Shown here piece by piece: positions 24,614 to 34,250 of a DNA stretch of 64,000 nucleotides. The DNA is taken from positions 1 through 64,000 of the forward strand of contig JBCCUL010000001.1 of NCBI GenBank assembly GCA_039197065.1. The letters are read 5' to 3'. The notes under the pieces are model-generated. The model was not told where the DNA came from, did not search any database, and saw nothing but the letters and a program-made list of their open reading frames with translations. A program made the translations under genes and the position numbers. This stretch comes from JANQPX01 sp039197065. GTDB taxonomy: Bacteria > Pseudomonadota > Alphaproteobacteria > Geminicoccales > Geminicoccaceae. The stretch's first letter is position 1; each line of letters starts with the position of its first letter.

Positions 24614-26536
24614 ATGCATCCCTATCGCACCCATAATTGCGCAAGCCTCCGCGCCGCCGACGTCGGCAAAGAGGTCCGGCTTTCCGGCTGGGTGCACAGA
24701 AAGCGTGATCACGGTCAGCTTCTCTTCATCGATCTCCGCGATCACTTCGGTCTTACCCAGGTGGTGTTCCAGCCGGAGCAGCCTTTCTTCGAGGATGCCG
24801 AGCGCGTGCGCCTCGAAGGCGTCATCACCGTGACCGGCAAGGTGGTCGCGCGCAGCGACGAGACCATCAATCCGAATCTCGCGACCGGCGAGGTCGAAGT
24901 GGTGGCAGGCGACTTCACGCTCGAATCCACGGCGGAAACCCTGCCGATCCAGGTGAACAGCGATCGCGATTTCCCGGAGGAGACCCGTCTTCGTTACCGC
25001 TTCCTCGATCTCAGACGCGACCATATGCATGAGAACATCATGCTGCGCTCCAAGATCATTTCGAGCATTCGACGGCGCATGGAGGATCAGGGCTTCACCG
25101 AGTTCCAGACGCCGATCCTGACCGCCTCCTCACCCGAAGGGGCCCGCGACTTTCTGGTGCCGTCCCGCGTGCATCCCGGCAAGTTCTATGCGCTGCCCCA
25201 GGCGCCGCAGCAATATAAGCAGCTCTTCATGATGTCGGGCTTCGATCGCTACTTCCAGATCGCTCCCTGCTTTCGCGACGAGGATGCGCGCGCCGATCGG
25301 TCGCCGGGCGAATTCTATCAGCTCGATCTGGAAATGGCCTTCGTGGAGCAGGAGGACGTGTTCGCCGCGGTCGAGCCGGTAATCCACGGCCTGTTCGAGG
25401 AATTTTCGGACTGGGACTGCACGCCAGCACCGTTCCCCCGGATCCCCTATCACGCCGGCATGCAGGCCTTCGGCTCGGACAAGCCGGATTTGCGCAATCC
25501 CCTTCTCATGGCCGACGTCACCGACGTCTTCCGCGGTTCCGGCTTCAAGGTGTTCGCCGGTATGATCGAGCGGGACGAGAATGTCCGCGTCTGGGCTATT
25601 CCGGCCCCAGGCGGCGGCTCGCGCGCCTTTTGCGACCGCATGAACAGCTGGGCGCAGGGCGAGGGCCAGCCCGGCCTCGGCTACATCTTCTGGCGCGAAG
25701 GCGAGGACGGCGGCGCTGGCCCCATCGCCAAAAACATTGGCGGTGAACGCACCGTTGCGATCCAGGCCTTCGCCAAGCTTGATGGTTCTGGCCAGGCGAT
25801 CCTCGCGGACGGGCTGCCCGACGCGATTACGGAACCCTGGTTCAAACTTCGTCCCGACGGCCTTAAGGTCGGGGATGCCTGTTTCTTCGTCGCCGGCAAG
25901 CCCTCGGACATGGCGAAATTCGCAGCGCTGGCGCGTGATAAGGTCGGCACGGAACTCGATCTCGCCCAGAAGAACGCCTATCGCTTCTGCTGGATCGTCG
26001 ATTTTCCGATGTTCGAGTGGAACGAGGAAACCAAGGCCGTCGACTTCTCGCACAATCCGTTCTCCATGCCGGCAGGCGGCCTCGAAGCGCTGGAGAACCA
26101 GGACCCGCTCACCATCCTCGCCCAGCAATATGACATCGTCTGCAACGGCACCGAGCTGTCGTCGGGCGCCATCCGGAACCATCGCCCCGACATCATGAGC
26201 AAGGCCTTCGAGATCGCCGGCTATGATAGAGAGGTGCTCGAAGAGCGTTTCGGCGGCATGTTCAGGGCGCTGCAATACGGCGCACCGCCGCATGGCGGCA
26301 TCGCGCCCGGCATCGATCGGATCGTCATGCTGCTGGCGGACACCCCCAATATCCGCGAGGTCACCGCATTCCCGCTCAATCAGCAGGCCCAGGAGCTTCT
26401 CCTCGGCGCGCCCGGCACCGTTGACGAGAGCCAGCTGAAGGAGCTGAACCTGTCTCTCTCACTGGCGGCACGGGAAGCTCTTCGCGTCGAGAAGGAAGGT
26501 GAGCAGGTGCAGCCTGAGGAACGGGAAGCCTGCTGA
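24614..26536 (+). CDS. aspS: Aspartyl-tRNA synthetase (probably Asp/Asn type)
   Basis: 640 aa from ATG 24614. OB-fold anticodon domain (GWVHRKRDHGQLLFIDLRD), class II motifs FTEFQTPILTASSPEGARDF (motif 1 region), PCFRDEDARADRSPGEFYQL (motif 2) and GGIAPGIDRIVMLL (motif 3), with the bacterial GAD insertion at about 300-420. His in WVHRKRDHG is a feature linked to non-discriminating enzymes that also charge tRNA-Asn, so tRNA-Asn amidation by GatCAB is likely. Upstream frame adds 26 residues without family character. Confidence 0.96.
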   Translation: MHPYRTHNCASLRAADVGKEVRLSGWVHRKRDHGQLLFIDLRDHFGLTQVVFQPEQPFFEDAERVRLEGVITVTGKVVARSDETINPNLATGEVEVVAGDFTLESTAETLPIQVNSDRDFPEETRLRYRFLDLRRDHMHENIMLRSKIISSIRRRMEDQGFTEFQTPILTASSPEGARDFLVPSRVHPGKFYALPQAPQQYKQLFMMSGFDRYFQIAPCFRDEDARADRSPGEFYQLDLEMAFVEQEDVFAAVEPVIHGLFEEFSDWDCTPAPFPRIPYHAGMQAFGSDKPDLRNPLLMADVTDVFRGSGFKVFAGMIERDENVRVWAIPAPGGGSRAFCDRMNSWAQGEGQPGLGYIFWREGEDGGAGPIAKNIGGERTVAIQAFAKLDGSGQAILADGLPDAITEPWFKLRPDGLKVGDACFFVAGKPSDMAKFAALARDKVGTELDLAQKNAYRFCWIVDFPMFEWNEETKAVDFSHNPFSMPAGGLEALENQDPLTILAQQYDIVCNGTELSSGAIRNHRPDIMSKAFEIAGYDREVLEERFGGMFRALQYGAPPHGGIAPGIDRIVMLLADTPNIREVTAFPLNQQAQELLLGAPGTVDESQLKELNLSLSLAAREALRVEKEGEQVQPEEREAC

Positions 26537-27184
26537 CACGCGGGACGCCGACGGCCGATCGCCTCACCGCCTTCCGTTCAACATGCCGACAGGTCATCCG
26601 CATCAACGCCTCTGCCGGGCAGGGGCGACCGCCGCTGGCCGGCGTTGCTGCGGCATTTTGCTTCGATTCGACGACAAGCATCGTCCTGAACGGTCGGGCA
26701 ATCTCATCTGAGTTGATGCGCGCAGCTTTTTTTATCTCTATTTACGTCGATATGTTGAAACTTCTCCTTGAAGTTGATTTCGAACAGCTTTTGAATCATC
26801 AAAATTAAATAACTGTTAATGTCCGATGAACCCATTGAGCAGGCTTTCACACCATGATAAGAACAAAACACTAAGCAAAATAAAGAAGCAAACAGGTTAC
26901 ATTCGTCACTGGAGGAGAATGCCTGTTGAGCGGTGCGTGATAGCCGTCAGAGCGCCCTGACGAAGTCGAGGACAGATCACGCACAGACGATGAAGGAGAC
27001 ATCGTCGCCGCTTGTTTGGCTTAAGTAATGTTAAACGAAGCTCTGATAAAACGAGCAGGTATCGAGCGTGTCGCAGTGTTCTGTGACCGGATGATTCCTG
27101 TCGGTTTGTCGTTAGCGGACTCTGTGCAGCCAACGTCTTAACAACAAACTCTGGAAACCACGCCAAAGTCGGGTTGGAAAATTT
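26537..27184. other. Long AT-rich leader region before the UDP-xylose synthase gene
   Basis: About 650 nt without a normal gene. 26720-26900 is AT-rich, as a promoter region would be. At 26919-26960 a 13-codon frame (MPVERCVIAVRAP) follows GGAGGAG, although the spacing is short. It overlaps a nested stem-loop at 26933-26984. I see no terminator. Confidence 0.5.
26933..26984 (+). promoter_or_regulatory. Nested stem-loop in leader of the UXS-like gene
   Basis: Outer arms GTGCGTGAT (26933-26941) and ATCACGCAC (26976-26984) are exact inverses; an inner hairpin CGTCAG-6-CTGACG occupies 26945-26962. The 5' side overlaps a possible 13-codon leader peptide that begins at 26919. Structured leaders of this kind can act as attenuators or RNA switches, but no known class was recognised. 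Confidence 0.45.
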
Positions 27185-28195
<1,011 letters not shown>

Positions 28196-28220
28196 CCGCA
28201 GTACAGCATCAACAAGAAAA

Positions 28221-28249
28221 GCCGGCGCAGGCCTTGCGCCGGCTTTTTT
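28221..28249 (+). terminator. Rho-independent terminator of the UXS-like gene
   Basis: Perfect 9-bp stem GCCGGCGCA/TGCGCCGGC with a 5-nt loop followed by TTTTTT, starting 25 nt after the stop codon. The AAAA before the stem is short for action on the minus strand too. Confidence 0.92.
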
Positions 28250-28354
28250 CATGCCACGCCAGACCTTACAACTATTCCACCGCTCGTCCTTCAGTTGCCA
28301 AACAGCGGGGCTAGGAAATAGCTTCATAATGTCCAAAGCGAACGCGAAGGCGGT

Positions 28355-29302
28355 TCAAGCGCGCGCCGCCAGCCGTCGCTCCCTCTGGAAGGCATAGATC
28401 CCGGTCAGTACGACGATACCGCTGCCGACAAGGGTGAGCGTATCGGGAACGTCGCCGAACACGAGATAGCCCAGAATCATCGCCCAGATCAGAACCGAGT
28501 AGCGAAAGGGTGAAATGAACCCGATGTCGCCGACCCGCATGGTCATCACCCCGAACAGATAGCCGATCAGGACGAAGACCGCGGCGAGCGCCAGGACGCC
28601 CATCTGCTGGAGCGTCACCGGTTCCCACGAGCCCGCGGCAGCAAAGCTGCCCGCCATGATCATGACCGACGCCGAGGAGATTACCGTCACGAAAAGGGAC
28701 GGCACCTCAATGGGCAGCCGCCGCGTGACCAGATCGCGCATCACGAAGAACACGACAGCGCCCAGCGCATAGAACGAATAGTCGTTGAACCCCTCGGTCC
28801 CCGGCTTGACGATCAGCATGACGCCGATGAAGCCCACGCCGATCGCCGAATAACGCCGCCAGCCCACGGCCTCGCCAAGGATCAGCGCCGCACCCAGAGT
28901 CACTGCAAGCGGGGCGACCTGGAGGATGGCGGTCGCATTGGCGATCGGCATGTTGAACAGCGCCGTGATGAAGCAAATCGTCGCGCCGATCTCCCCGACG
29001 ACGCGCCAGCTTATCACCCGGACAGCCGGCCCCGACAGCCGAAACCAGAGCACGCCGCGATGCCAGGCGAGACCGCCGATCAGCAGCGTCGCCACCAGAC
29101 CGCGCAGGAAAATCGCCTGAAACATCGGAAGCTCATCCGCGAGCGTCTTCATCAGCGTGTCGTTCAGCACGAACCCCGCCATGCTCAGCATCATGAACAT
29201 CGCCCCACGAAAATTCGCAGACGCGGTCTGCACCGATGACTTGCCTGAACTTGCGGCTTGGCCCGTGTTTGAGCGATCGGCGCCTTTCGTTCGAATGTCC
29301 AT
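28355..29302 (-). CDS. EamA/DMT-family permease
   Basis: 315 aa from ATG 29302. After a polar N-terminus of about 33 residues, ten hydrophobic segments follow in two EamA repeats. Recognisable pieces are LRGLVATLLIGGLAW, FNMPIANATAILQVAPLAVTL (in parts), GAALILGEAVGWRRYSAIGVGFIGV and the repeat-2 equivalents FGVMTMRVGDIGFISPFRYS and GYLVFGDVPDTLTLVGSGIV. Inner-membrane exporter, substrate unknown. Divergent from the Rieske oxygenase gene; the two could serve one substrate. Confidence 0.88.
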   Translation of the reverse strand: MDIRTKGADRSNTGQAASSGKSSVQTASANFRGAMFMMLSMAGFVLNDTLMKTLADELPMFQAIFLRGLVATLLIGGLAWHRGVLWFRLSGPAVRVISWRVVGEIGATICFITALFNMPIANATAILQVAPLAVTLGAALILGEAVGWRRYSAIGVGFIGVMLIVKPGTEGFNDYSFYALGAVVFFVMRDLVTRRLPIEVPSLFVTVISSASVMIMAGSFAAAGSWEPVTLQQMGVLALAAVFVLIGYLFGVMTMRVGDIGFISPFRYSVLIWAMILGYLVFGDVPDTLTLVGSGIVVLTGIYAFQRERRLAARA

Positions 29303-29429
29303 GCATGTTCTTTCGCGGCGAGCCAGCCTACGACCCCAGCCGCGCCAGCTTTGGGATTGCTTACCACTCCCAGGCCCGCCTAGGCTATGGCAAGTCAACG
29401 GCCCAGGCCGCGCCTGGCGGAGGAAGATC

Positions 29430-30455
29430 ATGGAGTATGTGAGGAATGCCTGGTATGTGGCGGGATGGTCCGGGGATTTCGATCGGACGCTGAAGCCCTT
29501 GACCATGCTGGAGCAGGGCATCGTCTGCTACCGCACCGAGGCGGGCGAGGTGGTGGCGCTCGAGGACCGCTGTCCGCACCGCTATCTGCCGCTCTCCAAG
29601 GGCCGTCTGATCGGCGATGACCTGCAATGCGGCTATCACGGCATGACCTTTGGGCCGGATGGCGGCTGCGTGCGCGTGCCGGGGCAGGACAACCTGCCGT
29701 CCTCAGCCCGCGTGCACCGCTATCCTACCGAGGAACGCCACGGTATCGTCTGGATCTGGATGGGTGATCCAGACAAAGCTGATCCTGCCGATATTTACGA
29801 CATGCCGGAGTTCGAGGCGGAAGGCTGGGCGGTCCATTACGGGGATCATCTGCATATCGGCTCGCATTTTCTAAACGTTGCCGAAAACCTCTGCGATCCT
29901 GCCCATGTCAGCTTCGTCCATCCCACCACGCTCGGCAACGCCGCGAGCGAGGACGTTCCGATCCGCGTCGAGCGCGAAGGCGACACCGTGGTCACCAGCC
30001 GCTGGATTCGCGGTGCCGAGCCCGTCGGCTTCTTCAAGGCCTTCGGTAATTTCCAGGGCGTGGTCGACCGCTGGCATTATTACTACCTGCATCCGCCCTG
30101 CACCTCGGTCATCGACTTCGGGAGCTCCGGCGAGCTCGGGCTTGACGAAGACGATCGGGGGAGGGGCATGCGTATCTTCGCCCTCCATTTCCTGACCCCC
30201 GTCGACGCCACCAACACCATCGACCACTGGATGCACATCAGAAATGCCGCCCTCGACGACGAAGACGCGGGCGAGCGGATGAACAAGCTCTTCCGCATCG
30301 CCTTCGACGAGGACAAGGAGATCCTGGAGGCCATTCAGGCCGAAGAACTGAAGGGCCCCGAGCGCAAACCGGTCAAGATCGCGATCGACCGCGGCCCCAA
30401 CATGTACCGCCGCATCGTCGCCGACATGATCAGGGCGGAACGTCCGCCTGCGTAG
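29430..30455 (+). CDS. Rieske non-haem iron oxygenase, VanA-like
   Basis: 341 aa from ATG 29430, with GGAGGAAG just upstream. Starts MEYVRNAWYVAGWSGD, typical of vanillate O-demethylase oxygenases. Rieske cluster CPHR (C-x-H) and CGYH (C-x2-H) are 16 residues apart; the mononuclear iron site is in NVAENLCDPAHVSFVH (D, H, H). Such enzymes O- or N-demethylate or hydroxylate aromatic compounds. No reductase (vanB-like) gene is adjacent, so electrons must come from elsewhere. Stands alone between a divergent permease and a shared terminator. Confidence 0.9.
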   Translation: MEYVRNAWYVAGWSGDFDRTLKPLTMLEQGIVCYRTEAGEVVALEDRCPHRYLPLSKGRLIGDDLQCGYHGMTFGPDGGCVRVPGQDNLPSSARVHRYPTEERHGIVWIWMGDPDKADPADIYDMPEFEAEGWAVHYGDHLHIGSHFLNVAENLCDPAHVSFVHPTTLGNAASEDVPIRVEREGDTVVTSRWIRGAEPVGFFKAFGNFQGVVDRWHYYYLHPPCTSVIDFGSSGELGLDEDDRGRGMRIFALHFLTPVDATNTIDHWMHIRNAALDDEDAGERMNKLFRIAFDEDKEILEAIQAEELKGPERKPVKIAIDRGPNMYRRIVADMIRAERPPA

Positions 30456-30494
30456 ACGCGCCTGGAGTGGCCGCCTCGCTACCGTTGTCCAAAT

Positions 30495-30530
30495 AAAAAA
30501 CCCCCTCGAGTTTCCTCGAGAGGGTCTTTC
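30495..30530 (-). terminator. Terminator, mainly for the cold-shock gene (bidirectional)
   Basis: Hairpin with CTCGAG/CTCGAG arms extended by C/G runs around TTTC at 30501-30524. On the minus strand it is followed by a T run (AAAAAA at 30495-30500 on plus), placing it right after the cold-shock gene. On the plus strand the tail is CTTTC, so weak action for the Rieske gene is possible. Confidence 0.8.
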
Positions 30531-30550
30531 GGTCACTTATCCTGACAGGG

Positions 30551-30760
30551 TCAGGAGGCGAGCTTCAGCTGCTCTGCCGAGCTCTTGCCATTCTGACCTC
30601 GGACGATCTCGTACTCGACGCGATCACCCTCGTTCAGTGAAGCAAGTCCGGCTCGCTCGACGGCGGAGATATGCACGAACACATCATTGCCGCCATTTTC
30701 AGGTTGGATGAATCCATAACCTTTGGTTCCGTTGAACCACTTAACCGTTCCAGTATCCAA
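30551..30760 (-). CDS. Cold-shock domain protein
   Basis: 69 aa from a TTG at 30760, with GAGGT seven bases upstream. The longer frame to an ATG at 30808 adds 16 residues never seen in this family. RNP1 (KGYGFIQPE) and RNP2 (VFVHISAV) are intact. Binds single-stranded nucleic acid; family members act as RNA chaperones. Monocistronic with a long 5' region (about 250 nt to the next gene), as is usual for csp genes. Confidence 0.92.
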   Translation of the reverse strand: MDTGTVKWFNGTKGYGFIQPENGGNDVFVHISAVERAGLASLNEGDRVEYEIVRGQNGKSSAEQLKLAS

Positions 30761-31014
30761 GAAACAGACCTCACATGCAGATGCGTGCCAGGCAACATGC
30801 CGTAGCACGAGGCAGTCTCGGCATATGATCAGGAATCAGCAAGCGACGCTCAAGGCAAAGCAGCGATAACCGATAACAGCGCGAAACTAACTAGCGCCTA
30901 CATAGGGAAGCCGCAAAGAGCCTACAAGGAGAATCTAATTGACATAAAATGAGCGTATAACGATCGGCGCATCCATCGTCGGCTGTCCGGGGTCGGATCG
31001 ACGTGCGGATGAAT

Positions 31015-31644
31015 TCAGTCCGCTGCGGACATGGCGGAACGCGACGGCGTCCGCTTCGTCCAGACCTTCAGGTCGGCCATGACCTTGATGGTTGCTGCGA
31101 TCGCGAGCGCGGACAGCGCCGTTTTCGACATCGTCTCCATCGTGCCCTCGATGAGGACGGCGTGCACCACGGTTCCAACGACGATCACGACGGCCAGCAA
31201 GCTATGCGCAATGCGCCACGTGCGCAGGCGAAGACGCAGCCTTTGGCGAAGCGCAACCAGGAAGGCCACAGCGATGATCGCCCACATGGCGATCACGCCC
31301 CAGACGGAAAACGGCGTCGGCGAGACGAACAGAAGCGCGTCGATCACGTCGGGTGGGCTGGTGATCCAAAGGCCGCCGACATGGATCGCCACCGCCAGGA
31401 TGAGCGTGGCTCCTATCCAGCGATGCACGCGCCGCCCGCGATAAGCCGGCAAACCGGGAAGATAGCCGCCGATCAGGAGGGGCTGAACGAGGATGAGCCC
31501 GAGCGCTATGACGCCTGCGAAGCCGGCGATGATGTAGATGGGATCCCGCCATGCGAGCAGCGGGCTGGCCGCCGCGGCAGCGAGCGGTATGGCGATGGCG
31601 ACGGCGAGAGCGACCCAAGGCAGGATCGTCCGGGTCCAGCTCAT
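31015..31644 (-). CDS. Ferric-reductase-like transmembrane protein
   Basis: 209 aa, about six membrane helices. GRRVHRWIGATLILAVAIHVGG and WRIAHSLLAVVIVVGTVVHAV each carry two histidines one helix-width apart, the usual bis-His haem b ligation of ferric-reductase-like/MsrQ/YedZ proteins. The start may instead be a TTG 15 nt upstream. It follows a Tat-exported intradiol-fold protein by about 20 nt, so the two are probably one unit: a membrane cytochrome with a periplasmic partner. Confidence 0.78.
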   Translation of the reverse strand: MSWTRTILPWVALAVAIAIPLAAAAASPLLAWRDPIYIIAGFAGVIALGLILVQPLLIGGYLPGLPAYRGRRVHRWIGATLILAVAIHVGGLWITSPPDVIDALLFVSPTPFSVWGVIAMWAIIAVAFLVALRQRLRLRLRTWRIAHSLLAVVIVVGTVVHAVLIEGTMETMSKTALSALAIAATIKVMADLKVWTKRTPSRSAMSAAD

Positions 31645-31664
31645 CTCCTTTGCCGCCAAGGCGT

Positions 31665-32153
31665 TCAGACCGGCTGAAGGACGAAATGCGCCTCGAGGCT
31701 GGTGTCTTCTGCGCTCGGCATCACCGGACGGAGAAACACGGTTTCGAACTCATCGCTGTCATAGGCTAGGTGACCATGCGGCTGGCCGAAGGCCGGCACG
31801 ATCTGCGGCATTTCCAGACGAAACTCGCCGTTTTCATCCGTAAGCGTGGCGCCGTGACTATGTGGGTCGCGCTCATGCCCTTCGGTCGTATGCGCCCAGA
31901 TCTGAATGCGTTGTCCCTGCAGCGGCGCGCCATCGCCGGCCCGCCGAACCGTGCCCGACATCCAAAACCCACCGTCGCCGATCCGATCCACGATCGGCGC
32001 GCCCGGACGATAATTATTGGCTCCGCCGCGCATCGTCGCCGTCGGTGCCAGGCCCTGGGCATGCGCCGGCATCAAAACACCAGCAGCCCCAGCCGCCACG
32101 ACGCAGCCACCAGCAGCCAGGAGGCTTCGGCGTTTAAGCAGGACGGTCGTCAT
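31665..32153 (-). CDS. Tat-exported intradiol-dioxygenase-fold protein
   Basis: 162 aa. Twin-arginine leader LKRRSLLAAGG and a cleavage site around AHAQ. The mature part follows the intradiol fold: GFWMSGTVRRAGDGAPLQGQRIQIW, DENGEFRLEMPQ and GQPHGHLAYDSDEF. The HxH iron ligands (PHGH) remain, but the two tyrosine ligands are absent: HERDPH stands where Tyr is expected after IW, and Phe replaces the strand Tyr (GEFRLEM). It may therefore bind metal differently. First gene of a pair with the ferric-reductase-like membrane protein. Confidence 0.75.
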   Translation of the reverse strand: MTTVLLKRRSLLAAGGCVVAAGAAGVLMPAHAQGLAPTATMRGGANNYRPGAPIVDRIGDGGFWMSGTVRRAGDGAPLQGQRIQIWAHTTEGHERDPHSHGATLTDENGEFRLEMPQIVPAFGQPHGHLAYDSDEFETVFLRPVMPSAEDTSLEAHFVLQPV

Positions 32154-32395
32154 GTCTCTTCCTCCTCGAAAGCGTTCCGTTGCTTGTCTGATATCAGGTG
32201 ATCGGATGAGGGAAGACTCATAGGTAGCGCGTTTCGGCCCGATTCCAACCAGCTGGTTAGGTCTAAGGGCAATTCAGCGAGGCGCCAGTTGGCATGGCGG
32301 GATCAGACGGTAATCCTGGACGTTGGTGTGCGGATCCTTGGGAGCAGCTAACGACCGAGGGGTTACGATGCGGGACCCGAAGTCACCATCCCCAT

Positions 32396-33634
32396 TCAGT
32401 TCTGTAGTGCTTTCTGCTCTGCACAGGCCTCGCTACTTCCGGCGCGACAGGCCCGCTCAAAAAGTGCGAGAGCCTGAATCAAATCCAGTTTGACACCTTT
32501 GCCTTGCATGTAGGAGTAGGCAAGGTTCCGACATCCGAGAACCTCACCGCTATTGCAAGAATGCTCGAACAACGTAGCCGCTCTTATCTGGTCCTGGGGC
32601 ACACCTTTACCCTCTCTCAACATGGCCCCCAGATTGGAGCAAGCCTGTATTTGACCAGTATCGCAAGATTTCTCAAACAGAGCGGCGGCTTTTGACGAGT
32701 CTTGCGTGACTTCCACACCATTTAGGTAAGCAAGGCCCAAATTGTTACAGCTTAGAGGGTGACCAGCCTGACAAGCTTGTTCAAAAAGGGCGATGGCGCT
32801 AGCGAAGTCCTGGGCGACGCCGTTTCCTTCATAGTGAAGGACGCCAAGGTCGCCGCAGGCGTCGGCATGACCATGGCTGCAAACCTGCCGATAAAGAGCT
32901 GCGGCTTTCGCCGGGTCTTGCGCCACGCCTTCGCCATCAAGATAAGACGTGCCAAGATTGTAACAGCCGTTGGCATCACTTTCGTTGCAAGCTTGCTCAT
33001 ATAAAGCCACAGCCTGAACCGGATCTCGCGCCACCCCGTGCCCCTGATCGAAAAGGACTCCTAGGTTGTTGCAGCCGTTGGCGTTGCCGTTGTCACAGGC
33101 TTGCCGATTCAATGCCAGGGCTCGATCCAAGTCTTTGGCCACCCCATCGCCATGTTTGTAAAGAACAGCCAAATTGGAGCATGAAGCCGCGATACCTGCA
33201 TCACAGGATTTTTTGTACGCCGCTGCTGCTTTCGCCAAGTCCTGGCTCAAACCTTGGCCATGGTGGATAAGAGTAGCCAAGTTGTGGCAGCCTGGGGCAA
33301 AACCAGCCTCACAAGACTGCTCGAAGATAGCAGCAGCTTTCAGACGATCTTCTGTCACCCCCAGGCCGTCTCGATACAAGACGCCAAGGTTGTAGCAGCC
33401 GTCTACATCGCCAGCTTCGCAAGTCATCGCAAACAACGCTGCTGCTTTTTGGAAGTCTTGCTTCACCCTCTGGCCTTCCATATGCAAGACACCGAGATTG
33501 TAACAACTGACGATATCACCGGCTCGGCACGATCGCTCAATATCATCGACGGATTCTGAACTATGGGAGGGCGAGAACATGCTAAATGCTGAAAGCAGAA
33601 GCACGACCTTGGATGCAATTTTCAGACTCTTCAA
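32396..33634 (-). CDS. Secreted Cys-rich Sel1-repeat protein (Hcp-like)
   Basis: 412 aa. Signal peptide (KVVLLLSAFSMFSPSHS) and then eleven approximately 36-residue units, each with two Cys seven residues apart (for example CEAGDVDGC, CDNGNANGC), with YNLGVLY.GGV..D..KAA consensus. The paired Cys matches Helicobacter Hcp proteins, where each pair forms a disulfide across the helix hairpin, so a periplasmic or extracellular place is expected. Sel1 proteins act as scaffolds; some Hcp proteins bind beta-lactams. Monocistronic; no partner gene seen. Confidence 0.88.
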   Translation of the reverse strand: MKSLKIASKVVLLLSAFSMFSPSHSSESVDDIERSCRAGDIVSCYNLGVLHMEGQRVKQDFQKAAALFAMTCEAGDVDGCYNLGVLYRDGLGVTEDRLKAAAIFEQSCEAGFAPGCHNLATLIHHGQGLSQDLAKAAAAYKKSCDAGIAASCSNLAVLYKHGDGVAKDLDRALALNRQACDNGNANGCNNLGVLFDQGHGVARDPVQAVALYEQACNESDANGCYNLGTSYLDGEGVAQDPAKAAALYRQVCSHGHADACGDLGVLHYEGNGVAQDFASAIALFEQACQAGHPLSCNNLGLAYLNGVEVTQDSSKAAALFEKSCDTGQIQACSNLGAMLREGKGVPQDQIRAATLFEHSCNSGEVLGCRNLAYSYMQGKGVKLDLIQALALFERACRAGSSEACAEQKALQN

Positions 33635-33957
33635 CTCAGCGTTTCCTTTTTGGGCCGCCGCCGGCCGACACTGTACATTGCGCGTGGCACGCTAGCCGTC
33701 GTCTGATTTTTTGGAAAGATGGTCAGCCTGTATATGAGTCCATTTGGCTGACGTAATCGACGAATTGAGCCGATCGTGAATGGACAGGTCATTCATCGCC
33801 GTTGACTGATCAGTTGCTTGTCCAAACTTCCCACTGGGCGAGCATAATTCTCCCGCCTGACGCGATCGTAGGCGCCCTCAGCCATCCCAAAGAGGGGATG
33901 TCGGTAGACCCCGACAAAGTAAGGATTTTCGATGGAAAACTAAGACATTGAGATCGC
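33635..33957. other. Intergenic stretch between the Sel1 gene and tRNA-Pro
   Basis: No gene recognised. It holds the upstream region of the Sel1 gene and the 3' flank of tRNA-Pro(CGG). No attachment-site repeat of the tRNA 3' end was found. Confidence 0.5.
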
Positions 33958-34034
33958 TGGTCGGAGTGAGTGGATTCGAACCACCGACCCCTGCCTCCCG
34001 AAGACAGTGCTCTACCAGGCTGAGCTACACTCCG
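33958..34034 (-). tRNA. tRNA-Pro(CGG)
   Basis: 77 nt with encoded CCA. Acceptor CGGAGTG/CACTCCG, discriminator A, anticodon stem CTGTC/GGCAG around loop TTCGGGA (anticodon CGG), T-loop TTCGAAT. Reads CCG. Marks the edge of the AT-richer defence-gene stretch. Confidence 0.93.
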
Positions 34035-34250
34035 CGACCTGTCGCCAGTCTATAAACCGAACTCCCCTCCCACGCAACTGGCGTCGCTTGTTGGTAGCAG
34101 GGCAATTTCAGTTTCTTTGTTAAATCGTATTACCTCGTCTGTACCTATATCCTGTAAAATCCAACAAATATGGCAGATTCATAGAAACGAAAGCGTCTGC
34201 GTGACGTATGCTAGTTGGCGAAACAGCCATGGAGATGGCAACGAACTACG

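Noticed and set aside
25130..26293. 387-codon minus-strand frame inside aspS
   Set aside because: Antisense of aspS without recognisable domains.
33958..34034. tRNA-Pro(CGG) as the attachment site of the defence island
   Set aside because: The defence genes lie on the 5' side of the tRNA, no integrase is present and no repeat of its 3' end was found.
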